Assembly: GCF_007655005.1 (NCBI RefSeq)
Contig: NZ_SZVW01000001.1
Location: 496,001-560,000, forward strand
Direction: 5' to 3'
Source: Streptomyces tibetensis
GTDB lineage: Bacteria; Actinomycetota; Actinomycetes; Streptomycetales; Streptomycetaceae
DNA: 64,000 bases
Shown here: piece after piece, positions 54,182 to 63,772 of the stretch
Position numbering within the stretch: the first letter of the stretch is position 1
How the letters are laid out: every line of letters begins with the position of its first letter
Made by a program: the position numbers and the translations under genes
The notes under the pieces: model-generated
The model's input: only the letters and a program-made list of their open reading frames with translations
What the model was told of the DNA's origin: nothing
The model's database searches: none

Positions 54182-56503
54182 ATGACCACCGCGCCCTGGC
54201 GTGACCCCGCGCTGCCCGCCGCCGCCCGCGTCGACGACCTGCTCTCCCGGATGACCCTGGAGGAGAAGACCGCCCAGCTGTACGGCGTGTGGGTGGGCGC
54301 CGCGACGGACGGCGACGGGGTGGCTCCGCATCAGCACGACATGACCGTCGAGTCCTCCGACGAGGAATGGGCCGAGCTGATCACCCACGGTCTGGGCCAG
54401 CTCACGCGCTCCTTCGGCACCGCCCCCGTCGACCCGGCGCTGGGCGCGCAGGCACTGGCCCGCGCCCAGCGCCGTATCGCCGAGGCCGGGCGCTTCGGCA
54501 TCCCGGCGATCGCGCACGAGGAGTGCCTGGCCGGCTTCACCGCCTGGCAGGCCACGGCGTACCCGGTCCCGCTGGCGTGGGGCGCGACCTGGGATCCGCC
54601 GCTGGTCGAGGAGATGGCCCGGCGCATCGGCGACGACCTGCGCTCGGCCGGCGTCCACCAGGGTCTCGCGCCCGTGCTGGACGTCGTACGCGATCCGCGC
54701 TGGGGCCGGGTGGAGGAGACGATCGGCGAGGACCCGTACCTGGTCGGCACGGTCGGCGCGGCCTATGTGCGGGGCCTGGAAGCGGCGGGGATCGTCGCCA
54801 CGCTCAAGCACTTCGCCGGGTACGCCTCCTCGGCCGGTGCCCGCAATCTCGCCCCGGTACGGGCCGGCGTCCGCGAGTTCGCCGACGTCACCCTGCCGCC
54901 CTTCGAGATGGCCCTGCGCGAGGGCGGCGCCCGCTCGGTGATGGCCGCCTACACCGAGACGGACGGGGTCCCGGCCTCCGCGGACCCCGGGCTGCTGACC
55001 CATCTCCTGCGCGAGGAGTGGGGCTTCACCGGCACGGTCGTCGCCGACTACTTCGGCATCGGTTTCCTCCAGACCCTGCACCGGGTCGCCGGGACCCCGG
55101 CCGGGGCGGCCCACGCGGCCCTCACCGCCGGCATCGACGTCGAACTGCCGACCGTCAAGTGCTACGGCCGGCCGCTGCTGGAGGCGGTCCGCTCGGGCGA
55201 TGTCCCCGAGGAGCTCGTGGACCGGGCGGCCCGTCGCGTCCTGCTCCAGAAGTGCGAACTGGGCCTGCTGGACGAGGACTGGGCCCCGGAGCCGGCCACC
55301 GCGATCAACCTCGACTCGACGGGCAACCGCATCCTCGCCCGCCGCCTGGCGGAGGAGTCGGTGGTCCTGCTCGACAACCCCGGCGGACTGCTCCCGCTGG
55401 CCCCCGACACCCGCATCGCGGTGGTCGGTCCCCGGGCGGCCGACGCCCTGGCCATGCTGGGCTGCTACTCCTTCCCGTCCCACGTCCTCACCCACCACCC
55501 CGAGGTGCCGGCCGGCATCGAGATCCCGACCGTCCTGGACGCCCTGCGCACCGAACTCCCCGACGCCAAGGTGACGTTCGCGCAGGGCTGCGACGTGACG
55601 GACCCGGACACCGGGGGCTTCGAGGAGGCCATCGCCCGCACCGCCGAGGCCGACGTGTGCGTGGCGGTCCTCGGCGACCGGGCGGGCCTGTTCGGCCGCG
55701 GCACCTCGGGCGAGGGCTGCGACGCCACGGACCTCGGCCTGCCGGGCGCCCAGAGCGAACTGCTGGACGCGCTGGTCGCCACCGGCGTGCCCGTGGTGCT
55801 GGTGCTGCTGACCGGCCGTCCCTACGCCCTGGGCCGCTGGCACGACCGCCTCGGGGCGGTCGTCCAGGCGTTCTTCCCGGGAGAGGAGGGCGGCCCGGCG
55901 GTCGCGGGCGTCCTGTCGGGCCGCGTGAGCCCCTCGGGCCGCCTGCCCGTCAGCGTCCCGCGGGTCCCGGGCGGGCAGCCCTGGACCTATCTCCAGCCGC
56001 CGCTGGGTCTCGCGGGCGAGGTCAGCAACCTCGACCCGACCCCGCTGTACGCCTTCGGCCACGGCCGCTCGTACACGGCGTTCGCCTGGGAGGACTGCTC
56101 GGCGACGGCACCGGCCGAGGTCGGCACGGACGGCTCCCACGACGTGTCGGTGACCGTCCGGAACACCGGCGAGCGCGAGGGAGCCGAGGTCGTGCAGCTG
56201 TACCTGCACGACCCGGTGGCCTCGGTGACCCGCCCCGACGTCCGGCTGATCGGCTACCGGCGGGTGGAGCTGGCTCCGGGCGAGGCGGTCCGGGTCACGT
56301 TCCGCTTCCACGCGGACCTGTCGGCGTTCACCGACCGTTCGGGCCGGCGGGTGGTCGAACCGGGCGCCCTGGAACTACGGCTGGCCGCCTCCAGCGCGGA
56401 CGTACGGCACACCGCGCACCTCACCCTCACGGGCCCGGTGCGGGCGCTCGGCACGCAGCGGCGGCTGCGCTGCGAGACGGAGGTGTCCCCGGTCCTCGGC
56501 TGA
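54182..56503 (+). CDS. GH3-family glycosidase (beta-xylosidase / beta-glucosidase type)
   Basis: The protein has 773 residues: TIM-barrel domain (about 15-355), alpha/beta sandwich (about 370-600) and a fibronectin-III-like end domain (about 640-760). The catalytic nucleophile is Asp289 in VVADYFG; substrate residues KHF (209-211) and the ALKHFAGYAS region are present, and DPRWGRVEETIGEDPYLVG is typical. No signal peptide is present, so it is cytoplasmic and works on imported oligosaccharides. Best guess is beta-xylosidase because of the LacI divergence, but beta-glucosidase cannot be excluded. Confidence 0.92.
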   Translation: MTTAPWRDPALPAAARVDDLLSRMTLEEKTAQLYGVWVGAATDGDGVAPHQHDMTVESSDEEWAELITHGLGQLTRSFGTAPVDPALGAQALARAQRRIAEAGRFGIPAIAHEECLAGFTAWQATAYPVPLAWGATWDPPLVEEMARRIGDDLRSAGVHQGLAPVLDVVRDPRWGRVEETIGEDPYLVGTVGAAYVRGLEAAGIVATLKHFAGYASSAGARNLAPVRAGVREFADVTLPPFEMALREGGARSVMAAYTETDGVPASADPGLLTHLLREEWGFTGTVVADYFGIGFLQTLHRVAGTPAGAAHAALTAGIDVELPTVKCYGRPLLEAVRSGDVPEELVDRAARRVLLQKCELGLLDEDWAPEPATAINLDSTGNRILARRLAEESVVLLDNPGGLLPLAPDTRIAVVGPRAADALAMLGCYSFPSHVLTHHPEVPAGIEIPTVLDALRTELPDAKVTFAQGCDVTDPDTGGFEEAIARTAEADVCVAVLGDRAGLFGRGTSGEGCDATDLGLPGAQSELLDALVATGVPVVLVLLTGRPYALGRWHDRLGAVVQAFFPGEEGGPAVAGVLSGRVSPSGRLPVSVPRVPGGQPWTYLQPPLGLAGEVSNLDPTPLYAFGHGRSYTAFAWEDCSATAPAEVGTDGSHDVSVTVRNTGEREGAEVVQLYLHDPVASVTRPDVRLIGYRRVELAPGEAVRVTFRFHADLSAFTDRSGRRVVEPGALELRLAASSADVRHTAHLTLTGPVRALGTQRRLRCETEVSPVLG

Positions 56504-56512
56504 CCGGCCCGG

Positions 56513-56770
56513 TCAGCCGACCGCCACCGACTCGAACCGCCAGCGATGCACGGCCCGGCCGACCAACTCACCCTCGGGCTCGGGCAGTTCGGGCAGCTCG
56601 GCGTCGAAGGGCGCGTCCCACCAGGTGAGGACGAGGACCCGGTCCTGGGGCGCCCGGAAGGTCTCCCGGCGCAGGGGCTCGCGGGGGAGCTCCTGGGCAC
56701 GCGCCCAGGCCAGCAGGTCCTCGCCCCGTCCTTCGGACGCCCGGGCCTCCCACATCAAGGCGACCGTCAC
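56513..56770 (-). CDS. small ABM-like domain protein
   Basis: The product is 85 residues. [21 protein letters not shown] and [11 protein letters not shown] suggest a ferredoxin-like ABM/monooxygenase-type dimer fold. The GTG at 56770 overlaps the stop codon of tsaD (GTGA), so it is co-translated with tsaD as the last gene of that operon. No known role in t6A synthesis. Confidence 0.7.
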   Translation of the reverse strand: MTVALMWEARASEGRGEDLLAWARAQELPREPLRRETFRAPQDRVLVLTWWDAPFDAELPELPEPEGELVGRAVHRWRFESVAVG

Positions 56771-57855
56771 GAGTACAGGTTCTCCTTGCTGACCTCGTGC
56801 ACGTGGTCGTGGTCGCCCGGGACGTGAGGCTCCGTCACCGGCAGCGAGGAGTCGGCCGACAGGTCCCAGCTCGACGACGCCCGGCCCCGGGCGACCATTT
56901 CGGCACCGAGGGCGGCGACCATCGCGCCGTTGTCCGTGCACAGCTTGGGCCGGGGCACGCGCAGCCGGATTCCGGCGGCCTCGCAGCGCTCCTGGGCGAG
57001 GACGCGCAGCCGGGAGTTGGCGGCCACACCGCCGCCGATCATCAGGTGGTCGACGCCCTCGTCCTTGCAGGCGCGGACGGCCTTGCGGGTCAGCACGTCC
57101 ACGACCGCCTCCTGGAAGGACGCCGCCACGTCCCGCACCGGCACCTCCTCCCCCGCCGCCCGCTTGGCCTCGATCCAGCGCGCCACGGCGGTCTTCAGCC
57201 CCGAGAAGGAGAAGTCGTAGGCCGGATCGCGCGGGCCGGTCAGGCCGCGCGGGAAGGCGATCGCCGTCGGGTCGCCCTCCTTCGCGTACCGGTCGATGAC
57301 CGGGCCGCCGGGAAAGCCGAGGTTCAGCACCCGGGCGATCTTGTCGAAGGCCTCGCCGGCCGCGTCGTCGATGGTGGCGCCCATCGGGCGGACGTCGGAG
57401 GTGATGTCCGAGGACAGCAGCAGCGAGGAGTGGCCGCCGGAGACCAGCAGGGCCATGGTCGGCTCGGGCAGCGCGCCGTGCTCCAGCTGGTCCACGCAGA
57501 TGTGCGAGGCGAGGTGGTTCACGCCGTAGAGGGGCTTGCCGAGGGCGTAGGCGTAGGCCTTCGCCGCGGAGACACCCACCAGGAGGGCACCGGCGAGACC
57601 GGGGCCGGCGGTGACGGCGATGCCGTCGAGGTCGCGGGCGCTGACGCCCGCCTCCTTCAGGGCGCGGTCGATGGTGGGGACCATCGCCTCCAGGTGGGCG
57701 CGGCTCGCGACCTCCGGGACGACACCGCCGAAGCGGGCGTGCTCGTCGACGCTGGAGGCGACGGCGTCGGCCAGCAGGGTGGTGCCCCGGACGATGCCGA
57801 CGCCGGTCTCGTCGCAGGAGGTCTCGATTCCCAGTACGAGGGGTTCGTCAGCCAT
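56767..57855 (-). CDS. tsaD: tRNA N6-threonylcarbamoyladenosine synthase subunit TsaD
   Basis: The protein has 362 residues and transfers the threonylcarbamoyl group to A37 of ANN-reading tRNAs, with TsaB and TsaE. The metal ligands His114 and His118 in [10 protein letters not shown], the start [14 protein letters not shown], and [17 protein letters not shown] are all as in the family. The extra C-terminal ~15 residues are non-conserved. It overlaps rimI by 8 bp. Confidence 0.96.
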   Translation of the reverse strand: MADEPLVLGIETSCDETGVGIVRGTTLLADAVASSVDEHARFGGVVPEVASRAHLEAMVPTIDRALKEAGVSARDLDGIAVTAGPGLAGALLVGVSAAKAYAYALGKPLYGVNHLASHICVDQLEHGALPEPTMALLVSGGHSSLLLSSDITSDVRPMGATIDDAAGEAFDKIARVLNLGFPGGPVIDRYAKEGDPTAIAFPRGLTGPRDPAYDFSFSGLKTAVARWIEAKRAAGEEVPVRDVAASFQEAVVDVLTRKAVRACKDEGVDHLMIGGGVAANSRLRVLAQERCEAAGIRLRVPRPKLCTDNGAMVAALGAEMVARGRASSSWDLSADSSLPVTEPHVPGDHDHVHEVSKENLYS

Positions 57856-58354
57856 TGATCTCGGTTCCTTGTACGGAGTTCTCGGGGGAGGTCAGGCGCA
57901 TCACCAGGGCGTCCACGTTCCCGGGCTGGTAGTAGCCGCGCCGGAAACCGATGGGCTCGAAGCCGAAGCGCTCGTAGAGCTTCTGTGCGCGGACGTTGTC
58001 GACCCGGCACTCCAGCAGCACCTCGGCGCACTCGAAGGTGGTGGCCGCCCGCAGCAGTTCGGCCAGCAGCCGTCCGCCGAGGCCGGTGCCCCACAGGTCG
58101 CGGGCCACGGCGATGGTCTGGACGTCGGCCTGCTCGCCGGTGGCGACGAGACCGGCGTACCCGACGATCCCGGAGCCGGACTCGGCGACCACGTACCGCC
58201 GGTTGGCCTCGGGTCCGCGCGCGTGGGCGAGCTCGGACCAGAACATGCCCCGGGACCAGGCGTCCTCGGGGAACAGGTTCCGTTCCAGTTCCAGCACGGG
58301 GTCGATGTCCCACCAGCGCATCTCGCGCAGCGTGCACGTCACGGGTTCGGTCAC
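57848..58354 (-). CDS. rimI: ribosomal-protein alanine N-acetyltransferase RimI
   Basis: The protein has 168 residues of GNAT fold; the acetyl-CoA loop is [15 protein letters not shown] (Q/RxxGxG/A), and the C-terminal [20 protein letters not shown] is diagnostic of RimI. It acetylates the N-terminus of ribosomal protein S18. The GTG at 58354 overlaps the stop of tsaB. Sandwiched between tsaB and tsaD, the usual actinobacterial order. Confidence 0.94.
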   Translation of the reverse strand: MTEPVTCTLREMRWWDIDPVLELERNLFPEDAWSRGMFWSELAHARGPEANRRYVVAESGSGIVGYAGLVATGEQADVQTIAVARDLWGTGLGGRLLAELLRAATTFECAEVLLECRVDNVRAQKLYERFGFEPIGFRRGYYQPGNVDALVMRLTSPENSVQGTEING

Positions 58355-59004
58355 TTGGGGGTGACCACCTTGTAGTTCTTGGGGACCTGGGCGTCGGGGC
58401 GGCGCAGGTACAGCGGCCGGGGCGCGGGGAGTTCCTCGCCGGCGGCCAGCTTCTCGGCGGCCAGCCGGGCGAGGGCGGCGGCGGAGACGTGCTCCGGTTC
58501 GTGCGCCTTGGGGAAGGTCTCCGGGTACAGCAGCGCGCCCGCGCCGACCGCGGGCAGCCCCGCGACCTGTTCGGCGATGTCGGCGGGCCGGTCCACGGCC
58601 GGGTCGGTCACCCGGGTGCGGGAGTCGGTGTAGCGGGCCCAGTACACCTCCTTGCGGCGGGCGTCGGTGGCGACGACGAACGGGCCCTGCAGGTCGGCGG
58701 CGTAGGCGAGGCCGTCCAGCGTGCACACACCGTGCACGGGGACGCCGAGCGCGAGCCCGAAGGTGTCGGCGGTCATCAGGCCGACGCGCAGCCCGGTGTA
58801 CGGTCCCGGACCGATCCCGGCGACGATGCCGGTGACGGCGTCGAGCCGCAGACCGGCCTCGGCGAACACCCGGTCGATCGCCGGCAGCAGCAGTTCCCCG
58901 TGCCGCCGCGCGTCCACCTGACTCGACGAGGCGATGACATCGCGTCCGTCGTGCAGCGCGACGGTGACAGCGGGCGTGGCGGTATCCAGAGCGAGCAAGA
59001 GCAC
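58351..59004 (-). CDS. tsaB: t6A modification scaffold protein TsaB
   Basis: The protein has 217 residues, of ASKHA fold, binding TsaD as a heterodimer. LLLALDTATPAVTVALHDG and GPGPYTGLRVGLMTADTFGLA are the family signatures; there are no metal-ligand His residues, as expected for the non-catalytic partner. First gene of the tsaB-rimI-tsaD operon. Confidence 0.95.
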   Translation of the reverse strand: MLLLALDTATPAVTVALHDGRDVIASSSQVDARRHGELLLPAIDRVFAEAGLRLDAVTGIVAGIGPGPYTGLRVGLMTADTFGLALGVPVHGVCTLDGLAYAADLQGPFVVATDARRKEVYWARYTDSRTRVTDPAVDRPADIAEQVAGLPAVGAGALLYPETFPKAHEPEHVSAAALARLAAEKLAAGEELPAPRPLYLRRPDAQVPKNYKVVTPK

Positions 59005-59115
59005 GCAAACAGCCTACGGCTCCCCGGGGCCCGGCACGGTCGCGCCTGTCGGGTCGTCACCTGCTGCTACCGTCACCTACCGTCACGACAGCGATACGAC
59101 GTGAGGTGGACTCCG

Positions 59116-59682
59116 GTGTCAGCCAGCAGCTCGGGAATCGTGGCCGGGCTCACCGCCGCGGCCCTCGCGACGGTCGGCTACCTCGCCCACCAGGCCTCCG
59201 AGACCGTCCCGGCCGGTCTCGGCAGGGCGGCGAAGGCGAGTGTCGCCCCGGCGGCCGGTACGTCGAAGGCGCCCCAGGTCAAGAAGGATCCCAGCGCACT
59301 GCCCGGCGACTCCGGGAAGGGCGCCCGGGTCGTGTACTCGCTGCGCGGTGACCGGGTGTGGCTGGTCGCCGGTGACGAGGCGATCAGCCGTACGTTCGAG
59401 GTCGACCCGAGCACGGTGGACCCGGCCCCGGGCACCTACTCGGTGACGTCCCGCTCCAACTCGGTCACCGGCTCCGACGGCGTCCCGGTCGAGCACGTGG
59501 TGCGTTTCGCCAGTGTGGGCGGCGTGGTCATCGGCTTCAGCGCGGCCGTGAACGAGTCGGCGCCCCCGGCCCCCGCCCCCGACCCGAAGGTCCGCACGGG
59601 CGGAATCCGCGAGTCCCGCGCGGACGGCGACGCGATGTGGACGTTCGCGACGATCGGCCGCACGGTCGTGGTCGTCCGCTGA
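59116..59682 (+). CDS. secreted or membrane-anchored protein of unknown function
   Basis: The protein has 188 residues. A signal anchor (about 5-28) is followed by a Lys/Ala-rich linker and a beta-rich domain (about 65-188) with RVVYSLRGDRVWLVAGDEA, TYSVTSRSNSV and FATIGRTVVVVR. No Cys or catalytic motif, although the layout recalls L,D-transpeptidase-like beta domains lacking an active site. GAGGTGG lies 6 bp before the GTG at 59116. It is divergent from tsaB. Confidence 0.7.
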   Translation: MSASSSGIVAGLTAAALATVGYLAHQASETVPAGLGRAAKASVAPAAGTSKAPQVKKDPSALPGDSGKGARVVYSLRGDRVWLVAGDEAISRTFEVDPSTVDPAPGTYSVTSRSNSVTGSDGVPVEHVVRFASVGGVVIGFSAAVNESAPPAPAPDPKVRTGGIRESRADGDAMWTFATIGRTVVVVR

Positions 59683-59768
59683 GCCGTGCCCGCGGGTGCG
59701 GGCCGGATTCCGGAGGCCCTGGGTCGTGCCGGGCGCGCGGCTCAGGCGGGACTCGGCGGACGCGCCCT

Positions 59769-59936
59769 CTAGGCCGCTTCGCGTCGCTCGGGGGTCTGCC
59801 GGGCGAGGTCCGGGTCGGGTGCGCGCGGCGGTGTCGAGAGCAGCGCCGCCGCCTCGCCGGCCGCCAGCAGGTCGCGCATGGACACCCCGGCGACCGCGAA
59901 CCACTGCGGCTGCCCCTTGCTCTCTGTAGCCGACAT
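59769..59936 (-). CDS. small 55-residue hypothetical protein
   Basis: The frame from ATG 59936 to the TAG at 59769-59771 encodes MSATESKGQPQWFAVAGVSM followed by RDLLAAGEAAALLS and a Pro/Arg-rich end. Its good Streptomyces codon use, GGGAGGCGTCC ribosome site and a striking palindrome at the promoter support it as a real gene. No domain recognised; the centre may form one helix. Confidence 0.65.
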   Translation of the reverse strand: MSATESKGQPQWFAVAGVSMRDLLAAGEAAALLSTPPRAPDPDLARQTPERREAA

Positions 59937-59963
59937 GGACGCCTCCCGAAGGGCCGGGGCAAC

Positions 59964-59985
59964 GTAGTTAGGTACACCTAACTAC
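59964..59985. promoter_or_regulatory. 22-bp palindrome upstream of the small protein gene
   Basis: GTAGTTAGGT (59964-59973), AC, ACCTAACTAC (59976-59985): perfect 10-bp arms. It lies 28 bp before the start codon, in the promoter, and is therefore very probably an operator. The TTAGG...CCTAA core recalls the iron box of DmdR-type regulators but has a shorter centre, so the regulator is unsure. Confidence 0.7.
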
Positions 59986-60079
59986 TGACTGGATACCATG
60001 TGACCACGCACAAGACGCCGGATGCAACATCTTGCCGACGTCTTGTCGGAACGTCCATCAAATGCCCGCACACCGGGAC

Positions 60080-60598
60080 TCAGGCGGCGAGCACGCTCAG
60101 GTCCGCCGTGGCCCAGCGTTCCCCCACACCGGTGATCGTCATCTGCCGGACCTCGTCGGTCGTGTCGCCCACCGCCCGATGGATCACGACCTGGAGCCGG
60201 TCCTCGGTCAGCTCCTCGACCTTGCCCTCGCCCCATTCCACGACCACCACGGAGTCGGGCAGCGAGACGTCGAGGTCGAGGTCCTCCATCTCGTCGAGAC
60301 CGCCGGAGAGCCGGTAGGCGTCGACGTGGACCAGCGGCGGCCCCTCGCCCAGCGAGGGGTGCACCCGGGCGATCACGAAGGTCGGCGAGGTGACGGCCCC
60401 GCGCACGCCGAGCCCCTCGCCCAGCCCACGGGTCAGCGTCGTCTTGCCCGCGCCGAGCTCCCCGCTGAGCATCACCAGGTCACCCGCGCGCAGCAGTTTC
60501 GCGAGCCGGCGGCCCAGCTCCCGCATCTGCTCGGGGGACGTGACGACGATCTGGACGGAACCGGGCTCAGCCGGGCTGTGCGGTGCTGGTGCTTCCAT
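60080..60598 (-). CDS. tsaE: t6A synthesis ATPase TsaE
   Basis: The protein has 172 residues. Walker A GELGAGKTT is at 46-54, with VHVDAYRLSGGLDEMEDLDLD and VVVVEWGEG further on, as in TsaE. It drives the TsaBD cycle in t6A formation. ATG 60598 is inside the end of the hydrolase gene (32-bp overlap); a GTG at 60556 is a shorter alternative. Confidence 0.94.
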   Translation of the reverse strand: MEAPAPHSPAEPGSVQIVVTSPEQMRELGRRLAKLLRAGDLVMLSGELGAGKTTLTRGLGEGLGVRGAVTSPTFVIARVHPSLGEGPPLVHVDAYRLSGGLDEMEDLDLDVSLPDSVVVVEWGEGKVEELTEDRLQVVIHRAVGDTTDEVRQMTITGVGERWATADLSVLAA

Positions 60599-61826
60599 AG
60601 CCCTTCACGGTAGCCCCTGCGGGCACGGCACCCGTGCGGGTGAGCAGGTCGGCGAGGCGGTCGGTGACCACTTCCGGGTGTTCCAGCATCACCAGGTGCC
60701 CCGCGTCCGGCACCAGCACCAGCTCGGCGTCCGGCAGCAGATCGGCGATGGCCTCGCTGTGCTCACTCGGCGTCACCAGGTCCTGCACCCCGGCCAGCAC
60801 GAGGACCGGCTGGTCGGCGAAGTGGGCGAGCGCCTCGGTCTTGTCGTGGTCGTTGAACGCCGGGTAGTACTCGGCGACCACGTCGATCGGGGTGCTCTCG
60901 ATCATCCGCTCGGCGAACCGGGCGACGGCCGGGTCGACGTCCCGGGACGCGAAGGAGTACCGCTTGATGATCCCGGCGAACAGGTCCGCGGTCGCCCGGC
61001 GTCCCTTCTCCACCAGCTCGGCCCGCTGCCCCAGCACCTTCAGCACCCCGGGCAGCACTCGCCGCACCGCGTTGACCCCGGCGACGGGCAGGCCGTAGTT
61101 GACCTCGCCGAGCCGCCCCGACGACGTGCCCACGAAGGCGACCCCGACGACCCGCTCGCGGATCAGCTCCGGGTACTGGTCGGCCAGCGCCATCACCGTC
61201 ATGCCGCCCATGGAGTGCCCGACGAGCACCAGCTGCCCCTCGGGCGCCGCCGCGTCGATGACGGCCTTCAGGTCCCGGCCCAGCTGCTCGATGGTGACCG
61301 GCTCGTCGCCCCGGGTCTGGGCCACGCCCCGCCCGGACCGTCCGTGGCTGCGCTGGTCCCAGTGCACGGTCCGTACGACGCCCCGCAGGGCCGCCCGCTG
61401 GAAGTGCCAGGAGTCCTGGTTGAGGCAGTAGCCATGGCTGAACACGACGGTGACGGGAGCGGGTGACTTGCGGCCGAACAGCCGGCGGCGGCGCGGGCCG
61501 AGGGCGGCGGGGGCGGCCTCCTCGTCGAGGTCGTCGACCTCGTAGTACAGCTCCGTGCCGTCGTCGGCGAACGCCTTGCCGGGCATGCCCCGCAGGGAGC
61601 CGTACGGCCCCGCCGAGTCCAGTGCGAGCCGGGCCTTCTGGCGCATGCCACGGCCGACCGTCATCCGCTCCAGGGCGACACCGGCGGCCGCGCCCGCGGC
61701 CACCACGCCTATCGCCACACCGGCGATACCGGTCGCCCGGCGCCAGCCTCCCGCCGCCCCCGCGGCGGAGGCCGCGACGGCCGCGGAGGCGACGTCCGCG
61801 ACGACCTCCGCGCTGCTCTCGCTCAC
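60567..61826 (-). CDS. alpha/beta hydrolase, membrane-associated
   Basis: The protein has 419 residues. An Ala/Gly-rich N-terminal hydrophobic segment (about 10-50) is followed by the hydrolase fold: oxyanion region FSHGYCLNQDSWHFQRAA, nucleophile elbow VGHSMGGM, and the late Asp and His (VPDAGHLVMLEHPE). Usual for an esterase or lipase-like enzyme; substrate unknown. GAGGAG precedes the GTG at 61826. It is between alr and tsaE and overlaps the latter. Confidence 0.9.
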   Translation of the reverse strand: MSESSAEVVADVASAAVAASAAGAAGGWRRATGIAGVAIGVVAAGAAAGVALERMTVGRGMRQKARLALDSAGPYGSLRGMPGKAFADDGTELYYEVDDLDEEAAPAALGPRRRRLFGRKSPAPVTVVFSHGYCLNQDSWHFQRAALRGVVRTVHWDQRSHGRSGRGVAQTRGDEPVTIEQLGRDLKAVIDAAAPEGQLVLVGHSMGGMTVMALADQYPELIRERVVGVAFVGTSSGRLGEVNYGLPVAGVNAVRRVLPGVLKVLGQRAELVEKGRRATADLFAGIIKRYSFASRDVDPAVARFAERMIESTPIDVVAEYYPAFNDHDKTEALAHFADQPVLVLAGVQDLVTPSEHSEAIADLLPDAELVLVPDAGHLVMLEHPEVVTDRLADLLTRTGAVPAGATVKGYGSTSTAQPG

Positions 61827-61934
61827 GTACCGCTCCTCTTCGCCAGGGTGCCGATCGGGTGACTCGCCGGGTCGGGTGATGCTGATGTTGCCTTTGTGAC
61901 TGCCGTTTCTCGCGTGAACGGTTCTCTGTGCGAG

Positions 61935-63101
61935 TTACCCGTCCTGTCCCTCATTCACATAGACGCGAGGAACGCGCGTTCCGATCCGGGTCACGATTTC
62001 GTAGGCGATGGTTCCGGCCGCCTGGGCCCAGTCCTCCGCGGTGGGCTCACCGCGGTCGCCGGGCCCGAAGAGGACCGCCCGGGTCCCCGCCGCGGGTTCG
62101 TCGCCCCCCAGATCCACCACGAACTGGTCCATGGCGACCCGCCCGGCGATCGTGCGCCACTTGCCCTCGACCAGCACCGGCCCGGCCGAGGAGGCGTGCC
62201 TCGGGATGCCGTCCGCGTAGCCCAGCGGCACCAGGCCGAGGGTGGTCGGGCCGGGTGTCACGTACCGGTGGCCGTAGCTGACGCCGTGCCCGCCCGGTAC
62301 GTGCTTGACCAGGGCAAGCGAGGCGGACAGCGTCATCACCGGGCGCAGCCCGAAGTCGGCCGGGGTGCCGAGCTCAGGGCTGGGCGAGATGCCGTAGGTG
62401 GCGATGCCGGTGCGGACCAGGTCCAAGTGGCTCTCGGGGAGCGTGAGGGTGGCCGGGGAGTTGGCGATGTGCCGGACCTCGGGCCGCACGCCCCGCCCCT
62501 CGGCGTGGGCGACCATGTCCCGGAACACGGCGAGCTGGGCGGCGATGGAGGGGTGCCCGGGCTCGTCGGCGCAGGCGAAGTGCGACCACAGCCCCGTGAC
62601 GCGCAGCAGGCCCTCGCCCTCGGCCCGCAGCGCCGCATCGACGAGCGCGGCCCAGTCGTCCCCGGGCTGGCACCCGTTGCGTCCGAGGCCGGTGTCGGCC
62701 TTCAGCTGCACACGGGCGGGCCGGCCGGCTCCCCTGGCCGCCTCGACGACCTCCTCCAGGGCCCACATCCCGCTGACCGACACGTCCAGCTCGGCGTCGA
62801 TCGCCTCTCGCCACGGCCCTCCGGGCGTCCACAGCCAGCACATGATGCGGCCCGGCAGCCCGGCGGCCCGCAGGGCGAGGGCCTCCTCGGGCGTGGCCGT
62901 GCCAAGCCAGCTCGCACCGGCGGCGAGCGCCGCGCGGGCGCACGGCACAGCCCCGTGGCCGTACGCCTCGGACTTCACCACGGCCATCACGGCCGCGCCC
63001 GGCGCATGGGCGCGCAGGGCCCGCACATTGGCCCGCAGGGCCGCCAGGTCGATCTCGGCGCGGGCCCGCAGGGGCGCGGTCGGGGCTGTTCTCTCGCTCA
63101 T
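61935..63101 (-). CDS. alr: alanine racemase
   Basis: The enzyme (388 residues) makes D-alanine for peptidoglycan. The PLP lysine is Lys43 in AVVKSEAYGHG and the second base is Tyr276 in GVSYGHRYV. The N-terminal barrel and C-terminal beta domain (AMDQFVVDLG, DWAQAAGTIAYEIVTRIGTRVPRVY) are complete. The family normally reads AVVKADAYGHG; the Ser-Glu here is a conservative variation. ATG 63101. Confidence 0.96.
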   Translation of the reverse strand: MSERTAPTAPLRARAEIDLAALRANVRALRAHAPGAAVMAVVKSEAYGHGAVPCARAALAAGASWLGTATPEEALALRAAGLPGRIMCWLWTPGGPWREAIDAELDVSVSGMWALEEVVEAARGAGRPARVQLKADTGLGRNGCQPGDDWAALVDAALRAEGEGLLRVTGLWSHFACADEPGHPSIAAQLAVFRDMVAHAEGRGVRPEVRHIANSPATLTLPESHLDLVRTGIATYGISPSPELGTPADFGLRPVMTLSASLALVKHVPGGHGVSYGHRYVTPGPTTLGLVPLGYADGIPRHASSAGPVLVEGKWRTIAGRVAMDQFVVDLGGDEPAAGTRAVLFGPGDRGEPTAEDWAQAAGTIAYEIVTRIGTRVPRVYVNEGQDG

Positions 63102-63772
63102 CGCGCCCAGTGTCTCAGAGGGCTCCGACGGCGGGTCGGCTACGTACCGTCTTGGGGACTGAGCAGGAGTGAGCCACTCAGCCGCACGCCCCGAACGGTC
63201 CTGGGCGCACTGGTCCCCGGCGTACTCGACCCCGGGGCGACGACACGGATCCTGTCCGTGGTCCGATCCCGAGAGGCCGGTTCCCGTGCGACCCGGCCAC
63301 ATCAGGTACGGCCAGAGGCGACGGGGAGGCCCCGAACCATCACTCCGGTGGAGCGGGGCCCCGCACGCCAAGGCCGTGCCCCGGCGTCCAGATCGCTCGA
63401 TCACCGTGGCCTGAACGCCCGGACCGCCGCACGCCTGGAAGCCGACCATCACACGATCGAATCATCGCGGCCTTGCGCACACTCCCCAGCGAGCAGTTGG
63501 ACCCCCCGAGGGTCCCCCTGTGAGTCCCCCTGTGGGTTGCCCCTATGAGACCGATCGCGGCATCGAGCCGGCGGCGGTGCGCGGCGATCCGCACGGGACG
63601 ACGCCCTGGGCGGGTCGACCGGCGTCGGCCCGTGGTTCCCGTGCCGCCATCGCGCATCGAGCCGGCGGCGGTGCGCGGCGATCCGCACGGGACGACGCCC
63701 CGGGCGGATCGACCGGCGTCGGCCCGTGGTTCCCGTGCCGCCATCGGAGTGGTTTCCCTCGTGTTCGGGCCG
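63102..63772. other. gene-free region with a 94-bp direct repeat
   Basis: These 671 bp separate alr and nnrD. Apart from the 94-bp repeat pair and a small GTCCCCCTGTG repeat near 63510-63535, nothing is recognised. ORFs in it have no coding character. Confidence 0.55.
63561..63748. repeat. two tandem copies of a 94-bp unit
   Basis: Copies begin at 63561 and 63655, each starting CATCGAGCCGGCGGCGGTGC and ending GTTCCCGTGCCGCCATCG; they differ at only two or three bases. The second copy ends 25 bp before the nnrD stop codon. The unit contains GGGACGACGCCC-type hairpins. Confidence 0.9.

Noticed and set aside
59964-59985. Iron box of a DmdR regulator
   Set aside because: The core TTAGG/CCTAA matches in part, but the 19-bp box spacing is not kept and the small gene has no iron-related feature; left as an unassigned operator.
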